From contig JAATVP010000158.1 in the NCBI GenBank assembly GCA_014523625.1, positions 1-14,553 of the forward strand: 14,553 bases of DNA. Direction: 5' to 3'. Numbering within the stretch: position 1 is the stretch's first letter; each line of letters starts with the position of its first letter. Positions 1 through 6,949 of the stretch are shown in pieces. The notes under the pieces are model-generated. The model had not been told where the DNA came from. It did no database searches and saw only the letters and a list, made by a program, of their open reading frames with translations. Source of the stretch: Nitrososphaerales archaeon TH5896 (GTDB lineage: Archaea > Thermoproteota > Nitrososphaeria > Nitrososphaerales > Nitrososphaeraceae). Made by a program: the position numbers and the translations under genes.

Positions 1-320
1 TAATCTTCTGCAAAAACAATACATATTATTTAAGGGTTAAGAACATCTTTAAGATAAGATTATATACTTTTCTAGTACATTTAATCGATTTTTTATGCAT
101 TGACATTCTAAAAGAAAGCGGATTATTGTTGTACCAGAGTTTAGTACAGCGATCACCTGCTCTCAATAGTCGGTTAATAAGAGAATTTGTTAAGATTCGA
201 GCTAAACGGTTGAAATATTTGATCTAACCATTTTCTTGGACAGCATCTAAAATTATGCTTCACAGAAGGGAAAAAAGATTTTACGACTAAAAAACTGCAC
301 ACATATCTGTTTTCAGTTGT
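1..320. other. Intergenic stretch without a supported gene
   Basis: I see no convincing gene here. The longest short frame (26 codons, minus strand, about 17-97) has a basic product and no clear TATA element. The stretch is AT-rich with scattered T-runs and no tRNA-like T-loop. It forms the 3' side of the zinc-ribbon gene that ends at 321. Confidence 0.5.
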
Positions 321-551
321 CTATCCAACGCGCAGATGTAAACTGCAACTCTCACAATAATAATATAGTCTATCAAAATCGGAATAAAGCTCCAAGATCT
401 CATTACATCTAGGACATTCAATCTCGATGTCCAGTTGCGAAATTAATGTTTCGGGCTTTTGCTTCTGCTTTCCAAATTTCGCTCTCTTAACCATCCCCTG
501 CATGGATATCGGTTCATTTGACAAGATTCCATTTCGAGTATTCCTGGGCAT
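321..551 (-). CDS. Small zinc-ribbon protein
   Basis: This 76-residue protein has a basic N-terminal tail (about residues 20-33, rich in Lys) and a C-terminal zinc ribbon made of two CxxC knuckles, C46-P-R-C49 and C66-E-S-C69, separated by 16 residues. Such single-ribbon proteins are usually nucleic-acid-binding or protein-interaction modules, but no specific function can be assigned. The ATG at 551 is chosen because a TATA-like element at about 583-593 would place the transcription start only 7-9 bases ahead of it. An internal ATG (residue 20) is a weaker alternative, since it would leave a 60-base leader. No operon partner lies close by: the next minus-strand gene upstream ends at 811. The gene is very likely real because of the paired Cys knuckles; its role is unknown. 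Confidence 0.75.
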   Translation of the reverse strand: MPRNTRNGILSNEPISMQGMVKRAKFGKQKQKPETLISQLDIEIECPRCNEILELYSDFDRLYYYCESCSLHLRVG

Positions 552-582
552 TTTTGCCTACTATAAATTGTATGCATTATTC

Positions 583-593
583 TTTTATATAAT
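583..593 (-). promoter_or_regulatory. TATA box of the zinc-ribbon gene
   Basis: Read on the minus strand this is ATTATATAAAA, a good archaeal TATA element. With the usual spacing of about 25 bases, transcription would start near 559, just ahead of the ATG at 551. Confidence 0.6.
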
Positions 594-810
594 ATGCAAA
601 TATTCTCGTGTATAATTAATAATGAAGATATACAAGGACATTATACAATGACCTTTGAAAAACTCATTACCTTATGCCATTTATTTTAGTAGATCCATCC
701 CCTAATTGAATAGCGGGCAATGAATCGCTATCTCAAGCCGTTTCAACCATCCACAAATGTGTGACATATGAATCGATCTGATAATAGCCGGCCAAATATG
801 GAAGCAAGGA

Positions 811-1263
811 TCATAGTTTAAGCGCCGAATCTAGTGGATTTTTGATTCCATCTATATAATCTTGCAAAACTATGTTCAACTTTTCTGCCGAAATTGGTTT
901 CCTTATTATCTCATTGACACCTGCCATCATAGCGTTTTGTATTACAATATCTTCAAATTCACAAGGGCTTAAAAGGAATATTTTCACAGTGTGGCTAAAT
1001 TCTCTTACTTGTTTAGCAAATAACAGATATTCAGTATCACGTATTTGAATATCGCACAATACCATCTCATAGTTTACCCTTCTGGTTTTCTGAATATCCT
1101 GGATCGCAGTCAATATATTTGCAAAATAATAAACTTCGAAGCCATATTTCTCTAACCCCTTCTTCAAGATCATTGCAGGTTCATAATCACTATTGATCAA
1201 GAGTACCTTCGTGATTCCATGATTCCGTAAACTATTGTTTATGCACTGTGGAAACTTATCCAT
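811..1263 (-). CDS. Single-domain response regulator (CheY-like receiver)
   Basis: This is a receiver domain with no output domain. Numbered from the upstream GTG at 1275, beta-1 (KVLLINSD) is at 23-30, the predicted phospho-acceptor is D75 in VLCDIQI, the switch residue is S103 in FLLSP (Thr or Ser in the family), and the invariant Lys is K126 in RKPIS. The acidic pocket is incomplete: the usual Asp-Asp/Glu-Asp pair is Asn-Ser-Asp (28-30), so one Mg-binding acid may be lost or shifted. The family passes phosphate from sensor kinases to partner proteins; no kinase is adjacent. The start is either the GTG at 1275 or the ATG at 1263. Both lie after the predicted transcription start near 1280, and ATG is preferred here. 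The final 20 residues extend beyond the fold. Confidence 0.88.
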   Translation of the reverse strand: MDKFPQCINNSLRNHGITKVLLINSDYEPAMILKKGLEKYGFEVYYFANILTAIQDIQKTRRVNYEMVLCDIQIRDTEYLLFAKQVREFSHTVKIFLLSPCEFEDIVIQNAMMAGVNEIIRKPISAEKLNIVLQDYIDGIKNPLDSALKL

Positions 1264-1274
1264 TAGTGAGCCCA

Positions 1275-1294
1275 CGACAATAATTTAGTTGTCG
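1275..1294. promoter_or_regulatory. Inverted repeat between TATA box and start of the receiver gene
   Basis: CGACAA (1275-1280) and TTGTCG (1289-1294) form perfect 6-base arms around an 8-base AT-rich spacer. The repeat covers the predicted transcription start, so a bound dimer would block RNA polymerase. It is an operator candidate by position and symmetry; the binding protein is unknown. Confidence 0.45.
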
Positions 1295-1300
1295 GTCAAG

Positions 1301-1312
1301 AATATATAATAA
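1301..1312 (-). promoter_or_regulatory. TATA box of the receiver gene
   Basis: The minus strand reads TATTATATATTC. It would set transcription start near 1280, a few bases before the GTG at 1275 and the ATG at 1263. Confidence 0.6.
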
Positions 1313-1418
1313 TACGCAGAGAAAATACAGTGAAAATTTACAGAAGAATGATTGTATTCAAGTTTGCAGTAAGAGGTTTTAAGATAGTAGTTCGATACCT
1401 CTGAAGATCCGATTGCCA

Positions 1419-1438
1419 GTTAGTAATTCACAACTAAC
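1419..1438 (-). terminator. Short hairpin 3' of the winged-helix gene
   Basis: GTTAGT (1419-1424) pairs with ACTAAC (1433-1438) around an 8-base loop, 25 bases after the stop codon of the winged-helix gene. A second hairpin, AGAGGT...ACCTCT, lies just further on. There is no strong T-run, so termination is only a guess. Confidence 0.3.
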
Positions 1439-1463
1439 ATGGTATGCATTTCAAGATGTTTTT

Positions 1464-1757
1464 TTATGTTGTAGACTGTGCGAGTTGCAGTTGTTTAATA
1501 ACCATCAGATCATTCATCTGCGAGTACATCCTAAGAAAATGCATGCCTTTCTCAGTGGTTTTAAATGTTCTGTCTCCAGGAGTATATTCTATCAAATCAT
1601 TTTCAATTAAGAACAACAAATAGTCCTTCAAGAGCGTATGCGAAAGATATGTTTTGTAGAGTATTTCGGTTTGCCTTATCCGGTTGCCGTTTGCTGTTGC
1701 AAGAATAGACGCTACTATCTCCGATCGGCTTCTGTGTTGTTGTCTTGGCTGTCTCAT
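1464..1757 (-). CDS. Small winged-helix transcriptional regulator
   Basis: This roughly 97-residue protein has the layout of the short archaeal winged-helix regulators (HTH_45-like). A basic N-terminus (RQPRQQHRSRSE) is followed by helix 1 (EIVASILATA), helix 2 and the recognition helix (TEILYKTYLSHTLLKDYLLFLIENDLI), and a wing with the typical T-F-K-T-T-E-K-G turn near residues 65-72. It ends in an amphipathic helix that could dimerise. The frame opens with GTG-ATG; the ATG at 1757 is preferred, and an AT-rich TATA-like element at about 1782-1790 supports a leaderless message. The gene is divergent from the Dps gene across a 0.25-kb region that holds inverted repeats, so control of Dps is possible, though nothing here proves it. 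Confidence 0.82.
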   Translation of the reverse strand: MRQPRQQHRSRSEIVASILATANGNRIRQTEILYKTYLSHTLLKDYLLFLIENDLIEYTPGDRTFKTTEKGMHFLRMYSQMNDLMVIKQLQLAQSTT

Positions 1758-1781
1758 CACAATTAATATATTATTAGAAAA

Positions 1782-1790
1782 ATATTAATA
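1782..1790 (-). promoter_or_regulatory. TATA-like element of the winged-helix gene
   Basis: The minus strand reads TTAATATTT about 25 bases before the GTG-ATG start. The surrounding bases are also very AT-rich, so the exact position is uncertain. Confidence 0.4.
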
Positions 1791-1836
1791 AATGTATTAT
1801 GAATTCTATAAAAGTTTTCTATAATTTTACTCTAAG

Positions 1837-1892
1837 AATTTTGTCTCATCTGTGGTTGCTACAAAATGATTTGTGATGAAATCAACAAAATT
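1837..1892. promoter_or_regulatory. Nested inverted repeats upstream of dps
   Basis: AATTTTGT (1837-1844) is the exact inverse of ACAAAATT (1885-1892), and a third related half-site, ACAAAATG, sits at 1861-1868. Inside, TGATTT (1867-1872) pairs with AAATCA (1879-1884) around GTGATG. The block lies between the divergent regulator and Dps promoters and could be an operator region. This is an inference from symmetry and position only. Confidence 0.4.
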
Positions 1893-1980
1893 AGGGATAT
1901 AAATTTAGTACGCTAAGATATTCAGATCTGGCATCCCAAATGATTTTTGATTCCACTCAGCCCGAACTAGGTTTGAGATC

Positions 1981-1989
1981 TTTTTATAC
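1981..1989 (+). promoter_or_regulatory. TATA box of dps
   Basis: TTTTTATAC is a good TATA element. The predicted transcription start is near 2010-2012. That is downstream of the ATG at 2001 but just ahead of the ATG at 2019, so it argues for the later start. Confidence 0.55.
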
Positions 1990-2018
1990 ATTAAAACCAT
2001 ATGAATGGGTGTAATAGA

Positions 2019-2519
2019 ATGACGTTAAGAACGCTTGAAAAGACAAAGGGTGACTTGAATATAGGAATTTCTCAACAGAATAGAGAAGGTGTTGTCAAGA
2101 TCCTGAACACATTACTTGCAGATGAGTATATCTTGTATACTAAAACAAGAAATTATCATTGGAATGTGATAGGTTCTCACTTTAATGACAGACATAAATT
2201 TTTTCAAGAGCAGTATGAAAAACTTGATGAATTGATCGATGAGATAGCAGAGCGTACTAGGACACTCGGAGGAATGTCAATAGCTACGTTGACTGAATTC
2301 ATCAAGGAATCCAGGCTCAAAGAGAGTCCTGGAGAGTATCCAGGGGACCTCAAGATGATTTCTAAATTATTAAGTGACCACGAAGTAATTATTCGCAGTC
2401 TACGTTCAGACCTCGAAATATGTGATACAAAGTATCATGATATTGGTACGAACGATTTCCTAACCGGATTGATGGAAATCCATGAGAAAATGGCCTGGAT
2501 GTTGAGGGCTCATCTTTAG
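2019..2519 (+). CDS. dps: Dps-family ferritin-like DNA-protection protein
   Basis: Dps proteins form 12-subunit shells that oxidise Fe(II) with peroxide and store the iron, protecting DNA. Numbered from the upstream ATG at 2001, the ferroxidase signature is visible: H53 in YHWNV, H65 twelve residues later, then D80 and E84 in the D-E-I-A-E-R block. E. coli Dps has H51, H63, D67, D78 and E82 at the same spacings. The residue matching D67 is Q69, so one iron ligand is replaced. The C-terminus (HEKMAWMLRAHL) is typical of the family. The ATG at 2019 (166 residues) is preferred over 2001 because the TATA box predicts transcription from about 2011. The length is normal for the family. It is divergent from a winged-helix regulator and stands alone as a transcription unit. 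Confidence 0.93.
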   Translation: MTLRTLEKTKGDLNIGISQQNREGVVKILNTLLADEYILYTKTRNYHWNVIGSHFNDRHKFFQEQYEKLDELIDEIAERTRTLGGMSIATLTEFIKESRLKESPGEYPGDLKMISKLLSDHEVIIRSLRSDLEICDTKYHDIGTNDFLTGLMEIHEKMAWMLRAHL

Positions 2520-2807
2520 AATATTTATAGACAACATGGCATAAGCATGCACCTATTATCTCTTGAAATGAATTTAATGAATAAACCCATGTTTACTGTA
2601 CTTATACTTGTTCAAACTATACATGATCAACTGATATCCACTGCTTAACGTTGCACACTTATGGCAATATTTTATTGTATTTAGAATAGACTGGACATCA
2701 TGGGTAATATTAGTAGTCTTGTATATGTCGGATCAATGATAATCAATCTCGTTCTGAACTTCTGTCCGTTTCACTTTAGGGGTTTCATGCTAGAATAGCG
2801 AATTTAG

Positions 2808-3185
2808 TTATTTCTGGTTTACTTCTGCATAACGCCCGGTCACCTTTATTATACTCTCATCAGAATTACAAATACCTCTTAGAGTTTCTAGATTCAACTC
2901 CATCTTTACCACGTAACTGGTACCGTTGTCATGAATTGAAGGAAACAAACCAGTTTTCTGATGAATCACTTCCCTCATTCTCTCAAACTCTTTACCGTCG
3001 TTAATTGATATTTCAACCACATAGTATGAAGATAGTGGGGCATTTGGTCGGTAATTTTTCTGTTCACGAACTAGTAGGTCATTTATTAGCAATGGATCTG
3101 CCTTAGGAAGGTATGTTTCATACAAGGTTTGTAAACCTTGAAAAACGATTCGTATCTCCTGTAGTTCATCAATAGACAACGGCAT
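2808..3185 (-). CDS. Hypothetical protein with a ferredoxin-like fold pattern
   Basis: I do not recognise a named family for this 125-residue protein. The N-terminal 50 residues are helical (SIDELQEIRIVFQGLQTLYE). From residue 53 on the order strand (YYVVEIS), helix (GKEFERMREVIHQKTG), strand, strand (SYVVKMELN), helix (LETLRGICN), strand (IIKVTGRYAEV) fits a beta-alpha-beta-beta-alpha-beta sandwich, as in many small regulatory or binding domains. There is no signal peptide or membrane segment, so it is probably cytosolic. A TATA-like stretch at about 3202-3217 puts transcription start close to the ATG at 3185, giving a leaderless message. It converges with the Dps gene across 288 bases that hold no clear gene. 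The gene is well supported by promoter spacing and regular composition, but its function is unknown. Confidence 0.75.
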   Translation of the reverse strand: MPLSIDELQEIRIVFQGLQTLYETYLPKADPLLINDLLVREQKNYRPNAPLSSYYVVEISINDGKEFERMREVIHQKTGLFPSIHDNGTSYVVKMELNLETLRGICNSDESIIKVTGRYAEVNQK

Positions 3186-3201
3186 AAGTTATACTCTGAA
3201 T

Positions 3202-3217
3202 AATTTTAATAAATTTA
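3202..3217 (-). promoter_or_regulatory. TATA-like element of the 125-residue gene
   Basis: The minus strand reads AATTTATTAAAATTA about 25 bases before the ATG at 3185, consistent with a leaderless transcript. Confidence 0.45.
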
Positions 3218-3448
3218 TTGGAAGCTAAACAAGAATTCATGATTTATTGACAATCATTTTTCGTATTGGAATTAATCCGAATATAGGATTGAAATATGAA
3301 TTCATGACAGATTTTTATAACACAATCGAAACGGCTTATATGAAGTGGCTCAGAATGATACGCTGCAAATTAGTTAACGGTTTTTACTAACGCCTAACAG
3401 AGAATCTTCTTTGAACCTGCTCGTGAAATAGACTTGCAGGACTTATCT

Positions 3449-3817
3449 TTAAAGAGACTTGTTTGGAAGATAAATTTTCAGAATCTGATCTATTTCTTCA
3501 TCAGTAACGTCCGAATTCCTATTAGAGCCATATAAGCTGTATAGAAAGTCAAACGCTTCTTCTTCAGTACAGGACACTAACGTATTTTCTGGATCATGTG
3601 ACAGACTTTCCATAAGAGATCTTTTGGTTTGGAGCTCTCCTTCATTACTTGCTTGGCAAGACGACGACGACGGCGATGATAAAACGGTCCAGTGCAGCTT
3701 TAAGAAGCTATGTTCACTACCTCGTTTTTTGTAAAGCACGACACCTTGAGTAGAAGTATGATATGGATATCGGTCACCCACCGCTGCCAGCCGTATTGGA
3801 TCCACCAGGTCTATCAT
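3449..3817 (-). CDS. Hypothetical protein, possibly 5'-truncated
   Basis: The frame from the ATG at 3817 gives 122 residues with no family I recognise. It has a Ser-rich linker near residues 47-54, encoded by a repetitive GACGACGACG tract on the plus strand, and an acidic helical C-terminal half (EEEAFDFLYSLYG, VTDEEIDQILKIYL). There is no signal peptide or membrane segment. The same frame stays open for 53 codons upstream, back to a TAG at 3977-3979. That stretch looks like protein (acidic, mixed composition) but has no ATG, GTG or TTG, and no good TATA element precedes 3817. The annotated ATG may therefore be an internal Met of a longer gene that has lost its start, or the gene may use an unusual start. 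The exact gene limits are uncertain. Confidence 0.55.
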   Translation of the reverse strand: MIDLVDPIRLAAVGDRYPYHTSTQGVVLYKKRGSEHSFLKLHWTVLSSPSSSSCQASNEGELQTKRSLMESLSHDPENTLVSCTEEEAFDFLYSLYGSNRNSDVTDEEIDQILKIYLPNKSL

Positions 3818-3976
3818 ATCATATTTGATACTTTCAAATGACGAATCGCGCTCAACGTGTGTGATTTTCTTTAATTCGTATGCGCTTTCGTATACGTCAG
3901 CACCGTCAACAGTACCCGCACTGCAAGCTGTATTGTCATATGCCGTAAGCTCCTCTGTTGTATCGTTAGTTGATAT
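3818..3976 (-). pseudogene. Start-less upstream extension of the 122-residue frame
   Basis: This is in frame with, and runs directly into, the ATG at 3817: 53 sense codons ending in ...FESIKYD-M. No normal start codon occurs in it. Just upstream, a second frame reading ALDQDVVGELDIN ends in TAA at the point where this one opens, one base out of register. A +1 frame change or a lost start would explain both, but an open frame of this length can also arise by chance. Confidence 0.35.
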
Positions 3977-4292
3977 CTAGCTCACCAACTACATCTTGGT
4001 CTAATGCTTGTTAATAGTTATGAATGAGCATATTTATTGATCTAATTATCGGTAGTCATTGAGTCAAGCCATGTAGATTATGGTATAACTAACAAATTGT
4101 GCCCTATTTGATTTAGAAATTTGCCGATATCTTGTTCACATTTAACGATACTCGTATGCCACTCCGTGGTGGATTAAATTACATTTCGATACCTTGATAA
4201 TGGGTTTTTCATGACCAAAATTTGAAAAAATTACTATGGCACAAGATGATCTGAGCTTCTTTTCATATCGGCCACCTTCACTAGACGCAAAA
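3977..4292. other. Intergenic stretch 3' of the transporter gene
   Basis: No convincing gene. At 4215-4231 the minus strand reads a T-rich tract with six consecutive T (4225-4230), about 62 bases after the transporter stop, a likely archaeal terminator. A small CCAC-TCC-GTGG hairpin lies near 4158-4168. A TATA-like AATAAATATG (minus, about 4030-4040) could once have served the start-less frame to the left. Confidence 0.4.
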
Positions 4293-5561
4293 TTATTCTT
4301 CTAATGTTAAGATTGGAATGACCAATGCAAGGAATATAATTCCTCCCACAATCCAAGCGCTCACGTATCCGAATTGATTGATTATGGAAGCAAAAAGAAT
4401 GGGTATCCAAAAGGCACCAAATAGGGAAATACCATTAACATAACTTACAGAAAGCGTCTGGTAAGCAGGTGGAGTTTGAGTGTTCACTTGTTTAGCCTTA
4501 ACATAGATTATAACAAAACCCCACGATAGAAAGAAACCTGCTACAACAACTGAAATACCAATTAGATAAACGTGAGATTGCAGGAGCCCAATCATCATTA
4601 CGCTAACCGCAGATATGATTCCAGATATTGCCAGTAGCTTTCTTGCATTTCCTAGCCTGTCATATGCTTTTCCAACTATCGGAGAGGAGATTAGGGCCAC
4701 AATTAAATTGAGACTTCCTATTAGACCTGCTATTGCCGGGTCTATCTTAATGTGGTCTGCAAGATAAAATACGATAAATGACCAGATCAGACCTGAACCA
4801 ACTTGAAATCCAAGTAATACCAGACCAAGTTTGAGGAGCGACCTGTTAAGAAGTATATTTTGTACGTGGCCAAACTTGATCTTAAATTTAGATCCTCGTT
4901 TTTCAACGTCAATTTCGCTATCGATATCTTGGGTTTTAGTCTTGTGTTTGTCGATCAAGTCAGGCCTTGTTTTTTCCCGTTTCATATGGCACAGTCTAGT
5001 TGTCTTCGGTAGCCATACTTGTAGGATAATTAAGGTCATGAAACCAGCTATTGCACTCAGAACTATACTCATTCTCCATCCAAAGAACTCTGCTACTAAG
5101 ACCCATACGAAGAGGCCGATGATTCCACCAATGGCATGAGCTGAATTTAGTAGCCCCATGCCTAAGCCTTCAGATTGCTTTCCCACATACTCTGAAATTA
5201 AAATAACACTTGGACCAAAGAAAAATGCCATCCCTATTCCGACAATAAATCTAAGTACTGCGATAGACAACAAATCTATGGAGAATGCAGAGAAAAAAAC
5301 TGCGGTGGAAGCAATCGCGATACCAAGAATGGCGATTTTTCTTGGAGAATATTTGGCAGCAAGAATTCCCGCAAGAACCTGAAAGAGACCAACACCGATA
5401 AAAAAACTCGCAGTTATTAGTCCTAATACAGAAATGTCCTCATCAAAATCAACAGCTATGAAAATGAATATAGCGGGGACATTAAACCAATTTACAGTAT
5501 AAAATATTCTTGCAAGCATTAGTGAAATAACTGCTTTCTTAGGTACAATGGAATTTAACAT
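4293..5561 (-). CDS. MFS transporter
   Basis: This is a major facilitator superfamily permease of about 422 residues with two six-helix halves. The first half spans residues 9-187. A long, strongly charged cytoplasmic loop at about 187-243 (KREKTRPDLIDKHKTK) separates it from the second half (244-420). Motif A is recognisable in both halves: GILAAKYSPRKIAILG (66-81), with the usual Asp replaced, and GKAYDRLGNARK (298-309), which keeps Asp302 and Arg303. The substrate cannot be read from the sequence; drug, sugar-acid or nitrate-type carriers are all possible. The frame opens TTG-ATG, and the ATG at 5561 is chosen. ATTTAAGAGG at 5581-5590 (minus) serves as a TATA-like element for a leaderless message. 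The gene appears to be transcribed alone. Confidence 0.92.
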   Translation of the reverse strand: MLNSIVPKKAVISLMLARIFYTVNWFNVPAIFIFIAVDFDEDISVLGLITASFFIGVGLFQVLAGILAAKYSPRKIAILGIAIASTAVFFSAFSIDLLSIAVLRFIVGIGMAFFFGPSVILISEYVGKQSEGLGMGLLNSAHAIGGIIGLFVWVLVAEFFGWRMSIVLSAIAGFMTLIILQVWLPKTTRLCHMKREKTRPDLIDKHKTKTQDIDSEIDVEKRGSKFKIKFGHVQNILLNRSLLKLGLVLLGFQVGSGLIWSFIVFYLADHIKIDPAIAGLIGSLNLIVALISSPIVGKAYDRLGNARKLLAISGIISAVSVMMIGLLQSHVYLIGISVVVAGFFLSWGFVIIYVKAKQVNTQTPPAYQTLSVSYVNGISLFGAFWIPILFASIINQFGYVSAWIVGGIIFLALVIPILTLEE

Positions 5562-5580
5562 CAAAACCGACCTGTTTGGT

Positions 5581-5590
5581 CCTCTTAAAT
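5581..5590 (-). promoter_or_regulatory. TATA-like element of the MFS gene
   Basis: The minus strand reads ATTTAAGAGG, centred about 25 bases before the ATG at 5561. If it is the promoter, it overlaps the position of the doubtful frame that ends at 5592. Confidence 0.4.
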
Positions 5591-5591
5591 G

Positions 5592-5831
5592 CTATCTACT
5601 CCTTGCTCTTAATATACGCTCATATTGTTCATACTTCGTCATCAAAAAAAAGACCGTATTCTTGATGTAAATCAATTTGTTTTTGTTCTCTTCAATTTTG
5701 CAATTCTTGTAGGAAGAGTTTGCTTCAGCTGAATGATTAAGCGAAACACTGATAATCACAACTCTTTCAGCAACCTGGTTTTCTGCAAATGTTGCTAATT
5801 TCTGAATTTTTGCGATAGAATTACTTAGCAA
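5592..5831 (-). CDS. Doubtful 79-codon frame
   Basis: An open frame with a TTG start, encoding an N-terminal helix (SIAKIQKLATFAENQVAERV), a Lys/Asn-rich middle and a basic end (YEQYERILRARSR). I recognise no family. AAATTTAG at about 5857-5864 (minus) is a weak TATA-like element at an acceptable distance. The 3' end lies 30 bases before the MFS start, so the two could be co-transcribed. The lack of an ATG and the AT-rich composition make it quite possible that this is not a gene. Confidence 0.25.
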   Translation of the reverse strand: MLSNSIAKIQKLATFAENQVAERVVIISVSLNHSAEANSSYKNCKIEENKNKLIYIKNTVFFLMTKYEQYERILRARSR

Positions 5832-6031
5832 CTAACCAACTACAATCATGTTATTCACTAAATTTGAAAATCAGTCATCGACTATTGCATGATTCTATGT
5901 GCATCTAAATTTTTGTATTAAGTGATGCATAGCGACTCTCTTTTCTACGTCAAATAAATGTTGTTGGCTTCAATAAGCAAATTTGCGGATGTCGTGATCG
6001 ATTCAAAACAGAAATTCAATTGTAGGAATTC

Positions 6032-6454
6032 TTAACTTGAAATGTACTCGACACACAAAAACATATTTGGGAGTTCTGGAATTTGGGTAATGGCCGTCTT
6101 GACTTTTCCATCTACATTTAACAGATTTAATTCTATTCGTTCTCCATCTCTTTTTGTCAGATTCCCACCATTTTTGTTACTATTATTGTTTACTCTTCCA
6201 GCCCCCATTAAATATGGTAGTAATCGTTCCAGATAGAATACACAGCCCTTAGATACATCTGTACTAATCTTTTCAGAAGATGACCTAGATAATTTGGAAA
6301 GATGATCACACCTATACTTGCCAACAATCAATATCCCATTTGTATTCACCAAAGCGGCAAATATTACGTTTCTACTCGCAGATAAAGCCGCTTCACAAAC
6401 TTTACGCAAATCATTTCTACTATTATCTCCATAGTTGTTGTTACATTCCAACAT
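6032..6454 (-). CDS. Conserved-type small archaeal protein (DUF6659-like)
   Basis: A 140-residue protein from the ATG at 6454. A helix (RNDLRKVCEAALSAS) leads into a strand pair with a turn, VIFAALVNTNGILIVGKY (31-47). This matches the 'facing N/G turn then Gly' pattern of a family common in Nitrososphaeria, whose members read roughly FAGVINxxGxLIAG. A helix with YLERLLPYLMGAG and a final beta region (RIELNLLNVDGKVKTAI, MFLCVEYIS) follow. An Asn/Lys-rich linker lies near 89-102. The family link is from memory of the pattern, not a search, and the function is unknown. The ATG at 6454 is preferred over a TTG at 6466 because the TATA box at 6481-6491 predicts transcription from about 6458. Confidence 0.72.
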   Translation of the reverse strand: MLECNNNYGDNSRNDLRKVCEAALSASRNVIFAALVNTNGILIVGKYRCDHLSKLSRSSSEKISTDVSKGCVFYLERLLPYLMGAGRVNNNSNKNGGNLTKRDGERIELNLLNVDGKVKTAITQIPELPNMFLCVEYISS

Positions 6455-6480
6455 GATAATATTCAATGGATGAAGTTTTC

Positions 6481-6491
6481 GATATAATAAC
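6481..6491 (-). promoter_or_regulatory. TATA box of the DUF6659-like gene
   Basis: The minus strand reads TTATTATATC, about 27 bases before the ATG at 6454. It fits a nearly leaderless transcript and decides against the TTG at 6466. Confidence 0.55.
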
Positions 6492-6638
6492 AGGTTCGAT
6501 TGAATGTTATATTATTAGTTTCAATTGAGATGCCATAATAAATGAAGTAAGAATTATTAGTAACAAATATCATAGTGGATAGATATGAACCAATTTACGT
6601 CCTGATCCCTTAATAAGAGACATAAAGTCGTGAGTCAT

Positions 6639-6779
6639 TTATTTGCAACACTTGATATTGATTTGACAATTGCATTTAGCTATCTCCAGTGATGGAAATA
6701 ATATGGCAAATACAAGAAATAAGGAATAAATAATTAAAGAAAATAGGCCATTTTTTATGTCTCTATGGTAGTTGTTCAT
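6639..6779 (-). CDS. 46-residue membrane peptide with Cys-rich tail
   Basis: A short gene not belonging to any family I know. The N-terminus is polar and basic (NNYHRDIKNG), residues 11-29 form one hydrophobic segment (FSLIIYSLFLVFAILF), and the tail carries four Cys in a pattern C36-N-C38...C44-C45. A single-pass membrane protein, or a signal peptide followed by a tiny secreted Cys-rich peptide, both fit. The tail could bind metal or form disulfides. The ATG at 6779 lies about 25 bases after a TATA-like AATTTATTC (6799-6810, minus), the leaderless spacing seen for its neighbours. It sits in a row of minus-strand small genes, each with its own promoter. Promoter spacing and the clean hydrophobic block support it; the short length is the main doubt. 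Confidence 0.5.
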   Translation of the reverse strand: MNNYHRDIKNGLFSLIIYSLFLVFAILFPSLEIAKCNCQINIKCCK

Positions 6780-6798
6780 GTCTAACGTATTAGGTCTG

Positions 6799-6810
6799 AA
6801 TAAATTAGAT
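6799..6810 (-). promoter_or_regulatory. TATA-like element of the 46-residue peptide gene
   Basis: The minus strand reads CTAATTTATTCAG, centred about 25 bases before the ATG at 6779. Confidence 0.4.
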
Positions 6811-6949
6811 ATGATTTGGGAAAAGGGTGCTCTATGGAAAGCTTGAAGATATTAAATTTCGATCACTTTCTATGCGAGTGTGTTAAATGACTCGACTTGA
6901 AAACTTAATCATATTTGGTCAGCACTGTGGTCCTAACTAAATTTAATAT

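Noticed and set aside
2547..2648. 33-codon plus-strand frame after dps
   Set aside because: The TATA-like TTTATAG just after the dps stop is slightly too close and the product has no recognisable feature; more likely the dps transcript end.
3340..3390. 16-codon plus-strand frame with a TATA box (TTTTTATAAC) at leaderless distance
   Set aside because: Promoter spacing is good but 16 codons are too few to support a gene; it could mark an untranslated small RNA.
4831..5382. Plus-strand open frames antisense to the MFS gene
   Set aside because: They are shadows of the permease codons; the products show no family features and the minus-strand protein is clearly a transporter.
6491..6510. GGTTCGATT, reminiscent of a tRNA T-loop
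   Set aside because: The flanking bases do not form the 5-bp T-stem and no acceptor or anticodon arm is present.
6466..6573. 36-codon minus-strand frame overlapping the promoter of the DUF6659-like gene
   Set aside because: Very AT-rich product, no TATA box at the right distance, and it covers a likely promoter.
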